A stretch of 64,000 nucleotides of DNA from contig NZ_RXLQ01000015.1 of the NCBI RefSeq assembly GCF_003953935.1, positions 93,743 to 157,742 of the forward strand. The letters are read 5' to 3'. The notes below the pieces were generated by a model. That model saw only the letters and a program-made list of their open reading frames with translations. It did not search any database and was not told the DNA's origin. Source of the stretch: Massilia atriviolacea (lineage in GTDB: Bacteria > Pseudomonadota > Gammaproteobacteria > Burkholderiales > Burkholderiaceae_D). The position numbers and the translations under genes were made by a program. This document shows positions 9,060 through 19,000 of the stretch, piece by piece (within the stretch, counting starts at the first letter, position 1; each line of letters begins with the position of its first letter).

Positions 9060-10642
9060 TGCTGCGCCGCTCGACCGTGCCGCTCGATCCGGCGCTGCGC
9101 CATGCGGCGCAGCGGCCTCCCCGCACCACGCTGCTGCCCATGCTGTTCGCCGCCCTCGCGGGCGCGTCCAGCGTACTGGCCTTCGCGCCGGTCGGCTGGT
9201 GGCCGCTGCAAATCCTGGCGCTCGCCTTCCTGTTCTATCAGGTCGGCATGGATACCAGCGTGCGCCGCAGCAGCTTGATCGGCTGGGCCTTCGGCTTCGG
9301 CTGGTCGGTTGCCGGCATGCACTGGCTGTACATCACCATGAATCGCTTCGGCAACATTCCGGGGCCGATGGCGGTCGCGGCGGTGTGCCTGCTGGGCGCC
9401 TACATGGGCTTGTTCGGCGCCTTCGCCAGCGGGTTTTCCACCTGGCTGCGCAAGCGCTGGTCCTTGCCGGTCGCCAGCTTCCTGCTGCTGGTGCTGCCCG
9501 TGATGTGGGGCTTGTCGGACTGGATGCGCGGCTGGATACTGACCGGTTTCCCCTGGGTTGCCACCGGCTACGCCCATAACGCCGGCCCGCTGGGCGGCTT
9601 TGCCGCCATCGTCGGCGTGTACGGCATCGGCGCGATTGCCGCCGTGTGCGCCAGCTGCATCGTGATGCTGACCCAGCGCGCGCGCTGGGCCGGCGTGGGA
9701 TTGCTGGCCGGCATCCTCGCGGCCGGCTACGGGCTGAGCCATGTGGCCTGGACCGAAGCGCAAGGCAAGCCGATCAGCGTGCGCCTGCTGCAGGGCAACG
9801 TCGAGCAACAGAAAAAATTCGATCCCGAGCACGTGATGCGGGCGCTGGAGATGTATCGCGGCATGATCTCGGCCCAGCCGGCCGACCTGATCGCCCTGCC
9901 GGAAACGGCCGTGGCCGCCCTGCCCCAGTACCTGCCGCCCGACTACCTGCCGTCGCTCCAGAAATACGCGGCCGACAGCGGCAGCCATGTGCTGTTCGGC
10001 ATTCCCATGTCCGACGGTCCCGGCAGCTATGCCAACAGCGTGATGGGATTCGGTCCCTCGGGCCAGGCTTACCGCTACGACAAGCACCACCTGGTGCCCT
10101 TCGGCGAATTCGTGCCGGCGGGCTTCCGCTGGTTCGTCGACATGATGCGCATTCCGCTGGGCGACATGAGCCGCGGCGCCCAAGTCCAGCCGGCCTTCGC
10201 CGTCAAGGACCAGCTGGTGTTGCCGAATGTCTGCTACGAAGACGTCTTCGGCGAAGAAATCGCCATGCAGCTGCGCTCGATGGCGCGTCCGGCCACGATG
10301 CTGCTGAACGTATCGAACCTGGCCTGGTTCGGCGAATCGGTGGCGATTCCCCAGCATGTGCAGATGTCGCAGATGCGCTCGCTCGAAACCGGGCGGCCGA
10401 TGCTGCGCGCAACCAACACCGGCGCGACCGTCGTGATCGATGGCCGTGGCAAGATCGTCAACGCCCTGCCCATGTACCGGCACGGCGCCTTGACGGCCCA
10501 GGTGCAGGGCATGGGCGGCATGACGCCCTTCATCCGCATGGGCAATTACCTGTTCCTGTCGCTGGCGGCGCTGGCGCTGGGCCTTGCCTGGTTCTCGGGC
10601 CGCAAGTATGCGGACACATTAGCAAAAAAGCAGCAAACGTGA
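9059..10642 (+). CDS. lnt: Apolipoprotein N-acyltransferase Lnt
   Basis: Inner-membrane enzyme that adds the third acyl chain to the N-terminal cysteine of lipoproteins. The 527-residue protein has six or so hydrophobic segments in the first 210 residues, then a nitrilase-like periplasmic domain with the catalytic triad seen as Glu in ALPETAVAAL, Lys in RYDKHHLVPFGEF and Cys in NVCYEDVFGEE. A last hydrophobic segment (LFLSLAALALGLAW) anchors the C-terminus. The ATG at 9059 overlaps the corC stop; a TTG just before it is in frame but unnecessary. Confidence 0.96.
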   Translation: MLRRSTVPLDPALRHAAQRPPRTTLLPMLFAALAGASSVLAFAPVGWWPLQILALAFLFYQVGMDTSVRRSSLIGWAFGFGWSVAGMHWLYITMNRFGNIPGPMAVAAVCLLGAYMGLFGAFASGFSTWLRKRWSLPVASFLLLVLPVMWGLSDWMRGWILTGFPWVATGYAHNAGPLGGFAAIVGVYGIGAIAAVCASCIVMLTQRARWAGVGLLAGILAAGYGLSHVAWTEAQGKPISVRLLQGNVEQQKKFDPEHVMRALEMYRGMISAQPADLIALPETAVAALPQYLPPDYLPSLQKYAADSGSHVLFGIPMSDGPGSYANSVMGFGPSGQAYRYDKHHLVPFGEFVPAGFRWFVDMMRIPLGDMSRGAQVQPAFAVKDQLVLPNVCYEDVFGEEIAMQLRSMARPATMLLNVSNLAWFGESVAIPQHVQMSQMRSLETGRPMLRATNTGATVVIDGRGKIVNALPMYRHGALTAQVQGMGGMTPFIRMGNYLFLSLAALALGLAWFSGRKYADTLAKKQQT

Positions 10643-10681
10643 CATTGTCCTTACTTGCCCCCCAGCGTCCCGCTAAAACCC

Positions 10682-10702
10682 GCTAAAATTGGTCGTTTTA
10701 GC
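10682..10702. promoter_or_regulatory. Small inverted repeat in the glyQ leader
   Basis: Seven-base arms GCTAAAA and TTTTAGC around a seven-base loop lie 44 bases before glyQ. It could form a leader hairpin or a protein site. Without a T-run it is a poor terminator for lnt. Confidence 0.25.
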
Positions 10703-10745
10703 AAACTCATTCGTTCGCGACATCAGCCGCGCGACAGCCACCAAG

Positions 10746-11672
10746 ATGCTCACATTTCAACAAATTATCCTGACCTTGCAAACCTACTGGGACAAGCAGG
10801 GCTGCGCCTTGCTCCAGCCATACGATATGGAAGTCGGCGCGGGCACCTTTCACACGGGTACTTTCCTGCGCGCAATTGGACCGGAACCCTGGCGCGCCGC
10901 CTACGTGCAGCCGTCGCGCCGCCCCAAAGATGGCCGCTACGGTGAAAACCCGAACCGCATGCAGCACTACTACCAGTATCAGGTGGTCCTGAAACCGGCG
11001 CCGGAAAACATCCTCGACCTCTACCTCGGCTCGCTCAAGGCCCTCGGCCTCGACCTGGAAAAGAACGATGTGCGCTTCGTCGAAGACGACTGGGAAAGCC
11101 CGACGCTGGGCGCCTGGGGCCTGGGCTGGGAAGTGTGGCTGAACGGCATGGAAGTGACCCAGTTTACCTATTTCCAGCAAGTTGGCGGCCTCGACTGCAA
11201 ACCGGTGCTCGGCGAAATCACCTACGGCATCGAGCGCCTGGCCATGTACCTGCAGGGCGTCGAGAACGTCTACGACCTGGTCTGGACCGAATGGGAAGAG
11301 ATCGGTGCGGCCGGCGCTCCGGAAAAGAAATCGCTCAGCTACGGCGACGTGTTCCACCAGAACGAAGTCGAGCAATCGACCTATAACTTCGAACACGCCA
11401 ACACCGAGCTGCTGTTCGCCCAGTTCGCCAACCACGAATCGGAAGCCAAGCGCCTGATCGAACTCGAACTGACCCTGCCGGCCTACGAGCAGATCATGAA
11501 GGCCTCGCACAGCTTCAACATGCTCGACGCGCGTGGCGCCATTTCGGTCACCGAACGCGCCGCCTACATCGGGCGCGTGCGCACGCTGTCGCGCCTGGTC
11601 GCACAAGCCTATTACGACTCGCGCGAAAAACTGGGATTCCCGATGGCTCCCAAAGCGCCGCTCGCCGCCTGA
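10746..11672 (+). CDS. glyQ: Glycyl-tRNA synthetase alpha subunit
   Basis: Class II aminoacyl-tRNA synthetase catalytic subunit of the bacterial alpha2beta2 GlyRS. The 308-residue protein has the family hallmark segments [34 protein letters not shown] and [16 protein letters not shown]. The ATG at 10746 gives the standard opening; the frame continues upstream without conserved residues. It is followed 14 bases later by glyS, as expected for subunits made together. Confidence 0.98.
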   Translation: MLTFQQIILTLQTYWDKQGCALLQPYDMEVGAGTFHTGTFLRAIGPEPWRAAYVQPSRRPKDGRYGENPNRMQHYYQYQVVLKPAPENILDLYLGSLKALGLDLEKNDVRFVEDDWESPTLGAWGLGWEVWLNGMEVTQFTYFQQVGGLDCKPVLGEITYGIERLAMYLQGVENVYDLVWTEWEEIGAAGAPEKKSLSYGDVFHQNEVEQSTYNFEHANTELLFAQFANHESEAKRLIELELTLPAYEQIMKASHSFNMLDARGAISVTERAAYIGRVRTLSRLVAQAYYDSREKLGFPMAPKAPLAA

Positions 11673-11686
11673 AAGATAAAAACAGA

Positions 11687-13777
11687 ATGATGACTCAAAC
11701 TCTCCTCGTCGAACTGCTGACCGAAGAACTGCCGCCGAAAGCGCTGGCCAAACTGGGCGCCGCCTTTGCCGCCGGCATCGTCAACGGCCTCAAAGCGCGC
11801 GACTTCCTCGGCGCCGACAGCGTGGCGACCAGCTACGCCACCCCGCGCCGCCTGGCTGTCTCGATCACCGGCGTACGCGCCATGTCGCCCGATAAATCGG
11901 TGCGCGAAAAAGTCCTGCCGGTCAGCGTCGCGCTGGACGCCGACGGCAAGGGCACCGCGCCGCTGGCCAAGAAGCTGGCCGCCCTCGGCGTGCCCGACCT
12001 CGATATCGCTACCCTGGAACGCGCCGTCGACGGCAAGGCCGACAGCCTGTTCTACACGCGCAGCGTGGCCGGCAGCGCACTGCAAAGCGGCCTGCAGGCC
12101 GCGCTGGACGAATCGTGCGCCCGCCTGCCGATTCCAAAACTCATGAGCTACCAGCGTCCGGACGGCACCACCGTGCAGTTCGTGCGCCCGGCCCACAAGC
12201 TGGTCGCGCTGCATGGCGACGCCGTGGTGCCCCTGACCCTGCTCGGCCTGGCGGCCGGCAAGCAGACCCTCGGCCACCGCTTCCTGACCGATGGCGCGCC
12301 ATTGACGATCGCGCACGCCGACCAGTACGCGGCCACGCTCGAAAGCGGCGGCAAAGTCATCGCCAATATCGAGGCGCGCAAGGAAAAAATCCGCAGCGCC
12401 CTGCTGCACACCGCCGGCGCCGACCAGGTGCTGATGCCGGAAGCGCTGCTCGACGAAGTCTGCGCCCTGGTCGAATGGCCGGTGGTGTACGAATGCCGCT
12501 TCGAGGAAGAATTCCTGGCCGTGCCGCAGGAATGCCTGATCCTCACCATGCAGACCAACCAGAAGTACTTTGCGCTGACCGATGCCGGCGGCAAGCTGCG
12601 TTCGCGCTTCCTGATCGTCTCCAACATCGCCACCGACGACCCGCAGCACATCATCGGCGGCAACGAGCGCGTGGTGCGCCCGCGCCTGTCGGACGCCAAG
12701 TTCTTCTTCGAGCAGGATAAAAAGAAGACCCTGGAATCGCGCCTGCCGCTGCTGGCCAATGTGGTCTACCACAACAAGCTGGGCACCCAGGCCGCGCGCT
12801 CGCAGCGCGTGGTGGCCATTGCCACCGACATCGCCCACACCATGGGCTACGACGAACAGCTGGCCGCGCGCGGCGCGCAACTGTCCAAGGCCGACCTCCT
12901 GACCGACATGGTGGGCGAGTTCCCCGAGCTGCAAGGCATCATGGGCACCTACTACGCGCGTCACGACGGCGAGCCGGAACAGGTGGCGCTGACAGCGACC
13001 GAACACTATCAGCCGCGCTTCGCCGGCGACAGCCTGCCGTCGACCGACACCGGCACCGCCGTGGCGCTGGCCGACAAGCTCGAAACCCTGGTCGGCATCT
13101 GGGGCATCGGCCTGCAGCCGACCGGCGAAAAAGATCCGTTCGCGCTGCGCCGCCACGCGCTGGGCGTGCTGCGCATGCTGGTCGAAAAACGCATGGACGT
13201 CTCGATCATCCAGCTGCTCGGTTTCGCCAATGCGCGCTTCGCCGGCATCGCCGGCTTCACCGATCCGGTGCTGGACGTGCGCGCCTTCATGTTCGACCGC
13301 CTGCGCGGCGTGCTGCGCGAGCGCGGCTTCACCGCCAACGAAGTCGAAGCGGTGCTCACCTCGCACGTCGACCGCCTGCACGACATCGTCGAACGCCTGG
13401 AAGCCGTACAAGCCTTTGCCGCCCTGCCGGAAAGCGCCACCCTGGCCGAAGCGAACAAGCGCATCACCAACATCCTCAAGAAGAATGGCGCCGTGGCGGA
13501 AGAGCCGCTTGAGTCGCTGCTCAAGGAAGACGCCGAGCGCGCGCTCTTCGCGGCCATTGCGCGCGTGCGCCCCGAGATCGACGCGGCCTTTGCCGCGCGC
13601 GACTTCGCAGGCACGCTGAAAACGCTGGCCCAGCTGCGCGACGACGTCGCCAGGTTCTTCGACGACGTGATGGTGATGGACGAAGACCTCGCGCTGCGCA
13701 ACAACCGACTGGCGCTGCTGTCGGTCCTGCATGGCATGATGAACCGCGTCGCCGACATTTCCAAGCTGGCGGCCTAG
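11687..13777 (+). CDS. glyS: Glycyl-tRNA synthetase beta subunit
   Basis: tRNA-binding beta subunit of GlyRS, 696 residues, normal length. The start [20 protein letters not shown] and the internal [21 protein letters not shown] and [18 protein letters not shown] segments are typical. The C-terminus fits a DALR-type anticodon-binding domain. Two ATGs stand side by side at 11687 and 11690; either could be used. It is followed closely by gmhB. Confidence 0.98.
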   Translation: MMTQTLLVELLTEELPPKALAKLGAAFAAGIVNGLKARDFLGADSVATSYATPRRLAVSITGVRAMSPDKSVREKVLPVSVALDADGKGTAPLAKKLAALGVPDLDIATLERAVDGKADSLFYTRSVAGSALQSGLQAALDESCARLPIPKLMSYQRPDGTTVQFVRPAHKLVALHGDAVVPLTLLGLAAGKQTLGHRFLTDGAPLTIAHADQYAATLESGGKVIANIEARKEKIRSALLHTAGADQVLMPEALLDEVCALVEWPVVYECRFEEEFLAVPQECLILTMQTNQKYFALTDAGGKLRSRFLIVSNIATDDPQHIIGGNERVVRPRLSDAKFFFEQDKKKTLESRLPLLANVVYHNKLGTQAARSQRVVAIATDIAHTMGYDEQLAARGAQLSKADLLTDMVGEFPELQGIMGTYYARHDGEPEQVALTATEHYQPRFAGDSLPSTDTGTAVALADKLETLVGIWGIGLQPTGEKDPFALRRHALGVLRMLVEKRMDVSIIQLLGFANARFAGIAGFTDPVLDVRAFMFDRLRGVLRERGFTANEVEAVLTSHVDRLHDIVERLEAVQAFAALPESATLAEANKRITNILKKNGAVAEEPLESLLKEDAERALFAAIARVRPEIDAAFAARDFAGTLKTLAQLRDDVARFFDDVMVMDEDLALRNNRLALLSVLHGMMNRVADISKLAA

Positions 13778-13788
13778 GAGATAGCAGC

Positions 13789-14352
13789 ATGAAGATGATC
13801 ATCCTCGACCGGGACGGCGTGATCAACCACGATTCGCCGGCATTTATCAAGTCGCCGGCCGAATGGATTCCGATCCCCGGCTCGCTCGAAGCGATCGCCC
13901 GCCTGAACCAGGCGGGCTATCGGGTGGTCATCGCGTCGAACCAGTCGGGCATTGCGCGCGAACTGTTCGACATGGCGATCCTCAATGCGATCCACCAGAA
14001 GATGCACGCCAGCGCGCAGCAGGTCGGCGCCGACATCGACGCCATCTTCTTCTGCCCGCACGCGGCCATCGACAACTGCGATTGCCGCAAGCCGAAGGCC
14101 GGCATGTTCGACGAAATCTCCAAGCGCTTCAAGATCAGCCTGAAAGGCGTGCCGACCGTGGGCGACTCGCTGCGCGACCTGCAGGCCGGTTTCATCAGCG
14201 GCTGCACGCCGTACCTGGTTTTGACCGGCAAGGGCGAAAAGACCCGCGAAACCGGCGGCCTGCCGCCCGGCACCCAGGTCTTCCCCGACCTGGCGGCGAT
14301 GGTCGGCGCGCTGCTCAAGGCGAATGCCGCAGCCGCCGCCGGCGCTACCTGA
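13789..14352 (+). CDS. gmhB: D-glycero-beta-D-manno-heptose-1,7-bisphosphate 7-phosphatase
   Basis: HAD-superfamily phosphatase of the ADP-heptose pathway that feeds lipopolysaccharide inner core synthesis (WaaC is also in this window). The 187-residue protein shows the nucleophile motif ILDRDGVIN, the SNQSG motif, the zinc-binding cysteines in CPHAAIDNCDCRKP and the acid motif VGDSLRDLQAG. GGAG stands ahead of the ATG at 13789, eleven bases after glyS. The glyS-gmhB-plsC order is common in betaproteobacteria. Confidence 0.94.
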   Translation: MKMIILDRDGVINHDSPAFIKSPAEWIPIPGSLEAIARLNQAGYRVVIASNQSGIARELFDMAILNAIHQKMHASAQQVGADIDAIFFCPHAAIDNCDCRKPKAGMFDEISKRFKISLKGVPTVGDSLRDLQAGFISGCTPYLVLTGKGEKTRETGGLPPGTQVFPDLAAMVGALLKANAAAAAGAT

Positions 14353-14412
14353 CACCGCTGCCTGCCCATCGCTACCTGCCATCGCTACCTGCCATCTTTC
14401 CTTACGCATCCC

Positions 14413-14416
14413 CGGA
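14413..14416 (+). promoter_or_regulatory. Ribosome site supporting the TTG start of plsC
   Basis: GGAG lies seven bases before the TTG at 14424. The frame is open far upstream through gmhB, but this is the only well-placed site preceding the conserved hydrophobic N-terminus. Confidence 0.55.
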
Positions 14417-14423
14417 GACTTCT

Positions 14424-15164
14424 TTGCGTCATACCATTCTGTTCCTGCGTTCCCTGCTGTTTACCCTGATCATGGTCGTGGCCACCGTCGTCTGGGCCTG
14501 CGTATGCTTCCTGGCCGCGCCGCTGCCGTACAACCAGCGCTTCTGGGTCACTTCGCGCTGGAACGTCTTCGTGATCTGGTGCGCCAAGGTCATCTGCGGC
14601 ATCCGCTACGAATTCAAGGGATACGAGAACCTGCCCGACGCGCCGGCCATCATCCTGTCGAAACACCAGTCGGCATGGGAAACGATTTTCCTGCTGCCGA
14701 ACCTGACCCGCCCCCTGGTCTTCGTCTTCAAGAAGGAGATCCTGTATATCCCCTTCTTCGGCTGGGCCATGGCGCTGCTGCGCATGATCCCGATCGACCG
14801 CAACCAGGGCAAGAACGCCTTCAAGCACGTGGTCGCGCATGGCAAACGCCGCCTGGCGACCGGCCAATGGATTATCATGTTCCCTGAAGGGACCCGCATC
14901 CCGGTCGGACAAAAAGGCAAGTACAAAAGCGGCGGGACGCGCCTGGCGATCGAAACCAACGCGGTGGTGGTGCCGATCGCGCATAATTCTGGTGAATGCT
15001 GGCCCAAGAACTCTTTTCTGAAACGCCCCGGTGTGATCACGGTATCGGTCGGCAAACCGATTTCGCCCGATGGACACACTCCCGACAGCTTGATGCAAGA
15101 GGTAGAAAATTGGATAGAATCCGAAATGCGCGTCATTTCGCCCCACGTCTACAACGCTGGCTGA
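14424..15164 (+). CDS. plsC: 1-acyl-sn-glycerol-3-phosphate acyltransferase
   Basis: Makes phosphatidic acid by acylating lysophosphatidic acid at the membrane. The 246-residue protein starts with a hydrophobic segment (LFTLIMVVATVVWACVCFL). The acyltransferase motif appears as SKHQSAWETIF, with Glu in place of the more common Asp of HX4D, and FPEGTRIPVG is the second motif. The Glu variant is, as far as I recall, usual in betaproteobacterial PlsC. Start is TTG at 14424. Its end overlaps the next gene by 55 bases. Confidence 0.92.
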   Translation: MRHTILFLRSLLFTLIMVVATVVWACVCFLAAPLPYNQRFWVTSRWNVFVIWCAKVICGIRYEFKGYENLPDAPAIILSKHQSAWETIFLLPNLTRPLVFVFKKEILYIPFFGWAMALLRMIPIDRNQGKNAFKHVVAHGKRRLATGQWIIMFPEGTRIPVGQKGKYKSGGTRLAIETNAVVVPIAHNSGECWPKNSFLKRPGVITVSVGKPISPDGHTPDSLMQEVENWIESEMRVISPHVYNAG

Positions 15165-16111
15165 GCGGAGTCGGCGCCCTGATCCAGTCGTCGGCGCCGC
15201 AGCAAAGCGCGTCCTCGGCCAGGATCGACGGCGACCAGCTCGAACTGTTCGCCCAGGATTTTTTCGCGGCGCTCGAACCGGCCGCGAAACAGTCGATCCC
15301 GCCGCAGCCGCTGTTCAAGGCGCCGCCGCCGGCGCCCAAAGTCGTTTTCCCCACGCCGGTGCGCGCACCGGACGCGCCGCCGCTGCGGCGCATTCAGCTC
15401 GGTCCCCATCACCTCGAATTCGAACTGCGCCGCTCGACGCGGCGTTCGATCGGCTTCATGATCGACGATCAGGGCCTGCGCGTCACGGCGCCCAGGCGCA
15501 TCACCCTCGCCGAGATCGACAACGCCATCCGCGCCAAGCAGCGCTGGATCCTCACCAAGCTGCGCGAACGCGGCGAGCGGCGCGCACTGCGCCAGGAACG
15601 CGCACCGGTGGTCTGGGTCGACGGCGCCCAGCTGCCCTACCTGGGCGCGAACATCACCCTGCGCCTCGAAGACGCGCCGCGCAGCCGCTGCGAGTTCGAT
15701 GCCGAAGCGCGCGTGCTGACCGTTGGGGTGGTGGCGGGGCTGGCCGAATGGCAGTTGCAGGAGCGCGTAAAAATCTGGTTCCAGGCCGAAGCCAAGCGCC
15801 TGTTCGCCGAACGGCTCGACGTGTATGCGGAAAAACTGGGCGTGCGCCACGCCTCCCTGACCCTGTCCTCGGCCGGCACGCGCTGGGGTTCGTGCACGGT
15901 CGATGGGCGCATCCGCCTGAACTGGCGCCTGATCCATTACGCGCCGACGCTGATCGACTACGTGGTGGCGCACGAACTGGCGCACCTGCTGGAGATGAAC
16001 CATAGCCCGCGCTTCTGGGCCAAGGTGGAGTCGGTGTATCCCGACTATGACGGCGCCAGGCTGGCGCTGCGCCAGCGCTCGCAGGAGATGCCGGTGGTGT
16101 TCAGCGCCTGA
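15110..16111 (+). CDS. YgjP/SprT-like zinc metallopeptidase (DUF45, M48 type)
   Basis: A predicted zinc peptidase of the YgjP/DUF45 family, function unknown. Of 333 residues, the last 230 are the domain: TRWGSCTVDGRIRLNWRL, then the zinc motif HELAHLLEMNHS (about residue 288) and FW downstream. The first 90 residues are a Pro/Ala-rich linker. TTG at 15110, preceded by AGAGG, is my preferred start, inside plsC; CTG or later positions are possible. It ends the plus-strand block. Confidence 0.88.
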   Translation: MDRIRNARHFAPRLQRWLSGVGALIQSSAPQQSASSARIDGDQLELFAQDFFAALEPAAKQSIPPQPLFKAPPPAPKVVFPTPVRAPDAPPLRRIQLGPHHLEFELRRSTRRSIGFMIDDQGLRVTAPRRITLAEIDNAIRAKQRWILTKLRERGERRALRQERAPVVWVDGAQLPYLGANITLRLEDAPRSRCEFDAEARVLTVGVVAGLAEWQLQERVKIWFQAEAKRLFAERLDVYAEKLGVRHASLTLSSAGTRWGSCTVDGRIRLNWRLIHYAPTLIDYVVAHELAHLLEMNHSPRFWAKVESVYPDYDGARLALRQRSQEMPVVFSA

Positions 16112-16129
16112 CGCCAGGCGCCGCCCGCA

Positions 16130-16687
16130 TCAGTGGCGCGCCAGCGCGCGCACCGATTCGCCGAAGCGCTGCATGCTCTCGCCCTGGGCCTGGCTCAGGC
16201 AGCGAAACGGGATCGGCAGGGTGCCGCGTTTGAGCACCATCATGAAGCCGCGCGAATAGCGCCGGATCGAACACACATCGCCCCACGGGACCAGGGTCAC
16301 GCCGCTGCGGCTGGCGCGCACGATGCCGTGCGTGTCGATCGTGAATTCGTAGGTATTGCGCGAACGGCCCTGCGCGACGAAATGCAGGGCGGCCGATGAA
16401 GTACTTTTGGTTTGCATCCAATAAGTAGCAAGGGTACCGATGCGGCGGCGGCGGATGATATAGCCGGCGTGCTGCCACATGAAGCTGACGTATTCCGGCA
16501 AGGCGTAACGCACCGAAAACTGCACCGTCTCCGGCGCCCCTGCGGCCACCAGTCCCGGTCCGAGGACGGGCAGCGGCATCAGCGGCGCATCGATGGCGAT
16601 CCCGTTGGCCGGATCGAGCCGCTGGCGTTGAACCAGCACGGCGACAGGCTTGCGGCTGCCCACCTGCTTTGGATGACTGAACCACAT
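16130..16687 (-). CDS. Hypothetical protein with YcxB-like C-terminus
   Basis: A 185-residue protein. The C-terminal half (DTHGIVRASRSGVTLVPW, then YSRGFMMVLKRGTLPIPFR) resembles the YcxB-like domain, a small beta-rich domain often found on membrane proteins and not functionally characterised. The N-terminal half has no clear membrane helix. The ATG at 16687 has a GGGGAAG ribosome site. It lies 45 bases downstream of waaA on the same strand and may be read through from it. Identification is by pattern only. Confidence 0.72.
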   Translation of the reverse strand: MWFSHPKQVGSRKPVAVLVQRQRLDPANGIAIDAPLMPLPVLGPGLVAAGAPETVQFSVRYALPEYVSFMWQHAGYIIRRRRIGTLATYWMQTKSTSSAALHFVAQGRSRNTYEFTIDTHGIVRASRSGVTLVPWGDVCSIRRYSRGFMMVLKRGTLPIPFRCLSQAQGESMQRFGESVRALARH

Positions 16688-16732
16688 GTGCTTCCCCAGT
16701 TATTATTTATTGTGGTCACATGGTACCAAAGC

Positions 16733-17998
16733 CTAATAAATCAGTCGTCGCAATAAACCAACTGTGCGCGCCGTCGCTCCCCGGTGGCGCCGGGCATACG
16801 CGGCGGCCTGCGCGCCCATCGCGGCGCGGGCGCCAGGGTCGCCCAGCAGGCGCGCCGCTTCGCCGAGCAGGGCGCCTGCATCGAGAACGCAAATCGCGCC
16901 GCCGGCGTCGATAGCGTCTTGCGTGGCCAGCGCAAAATTGAAGGTGTGCGGACCGACCAGCACCGGTTTGCCGAGCGCGCACGGCTCGATCAGGTTCTGG
17001 CCGCCCAGCGGCAGCAGGCTGCCGCCGACGAAGGCCACGTCGCAGGCGGCGTAATAGGCGAACATTTCGCCCATCGAGTCGCCCAGCAGCACGTCCGCCT
17101 CGACGCTTTGCTGGGCCAGGCCGGAGCGGCGCTGCAGCGACAGGCCGCGCTCCTTGACCATGGCCGCCACCTCGTCGAAACGCTGCGGATGGCGCGGCAC
17201 GATCGCCAGCAGCGGCGCGCCGCCGTGCGGCCAGGCCATGCGCCTGAAGGCGTCCAGGATCAGCGCTTCCTCGCCGTCGCGCGTGCTGGCGCACAGCAGG
17301 ACCGCACGCGCGCCGATTCGCGCGCGCAGCCAGGCGCCGGTTTCCAGCGCCGCCTCGGGCACCACCACGTCGAACTTGATGCTGCCGGTCACTTCCACCT
17401 TCTGCGCGCCGAAAGAACGCAGGCGCGCCGCGTCGGCCTCGGTCTGGGCGGCCACCAGGGCGATGCCGCGGCCGGCGTCGGCCATCAGCTTGCCGAAGCG
17501 CTGGCCGCGCCGCAGCGAGCGTTCCGACAGGCGCGCGTTGACCAGCGCGACCGGAATGCGCTCGCCGCAGGCGGCGATCAGGTTGGGCCAGACCTCGGTC
17601 TCCATCAGGATGCAGATGCGCGGCGTGAACTGGCGGATGAAGCGGTTCACCATGGCCACGGTATCGTAGGGAAGATAAGCCTGGATCAGGCGCTCGCCAT
17701 GTCTGGCGAACAGCGCGCGGCCGGTGGCGCGCCCGGTCGGCGTCATGTGGGTGAGCAGGACGCGGCTGTCGGGATAGGCCGCGATCAGCGCGTCGATCAG
17801 CGGTTCGGCGGCGCGCGTTTCGCCGACCGACACCGCGTGCACCCAGATCGTGTGCCAGCCCGGCACGCGCTCGCGGTAAAAGCCGAGGCGTTCGCGCCAG
17901 TGCTGGCGGTAGCCCGGCTCCTTGATGCCGCGCCACCACAGGCGCAGCAGCACCAGCGGCAAGGCCAGGTACCACAGCACGCTGTAGAAAGCGCGCAT
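16733..17998 (-). CDS. waaA: 3-deoxy-D-manno-octulosonic acid (Kdo) transferase
   Basis: Inner-membrane-bound GT30 glycosyltransferase that adds Kdo to the lipid A precursor. The 421-residue length fits. A hydrophobic N-terminus (VLWYLALPLVLLRLWW) precedes HAVSVGETRAAEPL with the catalytic Glu. TETEVWPN-like METEVWPNLI, SIKFD and GGSLLPLGGQNLIEP are further family marks. The ATG at 17998 overlaps the waaC stop (TGATG), so the two are coupled. Confidence 0.95.
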   Translation of the reverse strand: MRAFYSVLWYLALPLVLLRLWWRGIKEPGYRQHWRERLGFYRERVPGWHTIWVHAVSVGETRAAEPLIDALIAAYPDSRVLLTHMTPTGRATGRALFARHGERLIQAYLPYDTVAMVNRFIRQFTPRICILMETEVWPNLIAACGERIPVALVNARLSERSLRRGQRFGKLMADAGRGIALVAAQTEADAARLRSFGAQKVEVTGSIKFDVVVPEAALETGAWLRARIGARAVLLCASTRDGEEALILDAFRRMAWPHGGAPLLAIVPRHPQRFDEVAAMVKERGLSLQRRSGLAQQSVEADVLLGDSMGEMFAYYAACDVAFVGGSLLPLGGQNLIEPCALGKPVLVGPHTFNFALATQDAIDAGGAICVLDAGALLGEAARLLGDPGARAAMGAQAAAYARRHRGATARTVGLLRRLIY

Positions 17999-18987
17999 CA
18001 GGCCAGGCCCCGCAACTGCCTGACGGCGGCCAGGACCTCGTCCACCGGCGGCGGCGCGCCCTTGTCGCCCAGGTTGACGATCCTGTCGGACCAGTTGCCT
18101 TCGGTCTTCCACTTGGGCGAATCGCAGTAGATTTCGATCACCGGGCGCATGAAGGCGGCCGCGATGTGGGTCAGGCCGGTATCGACGCCGATCGCCAGCG
18201 CCGCGTTGCGCGCCAGGCCGACCGCTTCATCCATCGACAATCTGGGCAGCACGGTGGCATTCGGCAGGCTGGCCGCGAGCGTGTCGGCTTCGGCTTTCTC
18301 AAGCGGCGAACCCCAGGCCAGCAGCACCGGCATCGGCGCGAGCGCGCGCCCGGTGGCGATCCAGTGCTCGGGCGCCCATTTCTTGGCATTGCGCGCGGTC
18401 CCGTGGAAGAACACCGCGTAGTCGCCGGCCGGCATCCATGCCGGGCGGTTGGCGTGGTCGGGACCGGGCAGGCCGAAGTCGGGCTGGGTATCGAGCGCGT
18501 AGCCGAGCGCCGCGCCGGCCACCAGGCGCCCGCGCGCCACCGCGTGGGTACGCGCGTCAAGCGGGATGCTTTGCGTGTGGAAGATGCGCGAGATGCCTTC
18601 GTAGCCCGAACCTTCGCTGCCGTTGGCCAGGCCCACCTTGCGCCCGCCCTTCTTCACGCGCGCCGCGCCCATGATGATGCCGGTCTTGAGCAGGCCCTGG
18701 GTGTCGAACACGTAGTCGTATTCTTCTTCGCGCACGGCCTTGAAGAAGGCGCGGATCTCGGCGCGCGTCTCCTTCTTGCCCAGGCTCTTGCGCCAGCGCC
18801 GCAAGGCGAACGGGATGATGCGGCGCACGCGCGGGTTCAGGCGCACCAGGCTGACATAGCCCTCTTCCACCACCCAGTCGATGTTGGCGTCGGGATGGTG
18901 GCGCAGGATGTCGGCCACCATCGGCAGGTTGTGCAGCACGTCGCCCAGGGACGACACGCGCACCAGCAGGATGTTCAGGCGCGCCAA
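17998..18987 (-). CDS. waaC: Lipopolysaccharide heptosyltransferase I
   Basis: GT9 transferase that adds the first heptose to Kdo2-lipid A in the cytoplasm. The 329-residue protein opens with ILLVRVSSLGDVLHNLPM and has the nucleotide-sugar region GVDTGLTHIAAAF near residue 270 and FHGTARNAKKW in the middle. It works just after WaaA in the pathway and uses the ADP-heptose whose synthesis needs GmhB. It starts 13 bases after manB on the same strand. Confidence 0.94.
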   Translation of the reverse strand: MARLNILLVRVSSLGDVLHNLPMVADILRHHPDANIDWVVEEGYVSLVRLNPRVRRIIPFALRRWRKSLGKKETRAEIRAFFKAVREEEYDYVFDTQGLLKTGIIMGAARVKKGGRKVGLANGSEGSGYEGISRIFHTQSIPLDARTHAVARGRLVAGAALGYALDTQPDFGLPGPDHANRPAWMPAGDYAVFFHGTARNAKKWAPEHWIATGRALAPMPVLLAWGSPLEKAEADTLAASLPNATVLPRLSMDEAVGLARNAALAIGVDTGLTHIAAAFMRPVIEIYCDSPKWKTEGNWSDRIVNLGDKGAPPPVDEVLAAVRQLRGLA

Positions 18988-19000
18988 ACGGGGCTCGCGC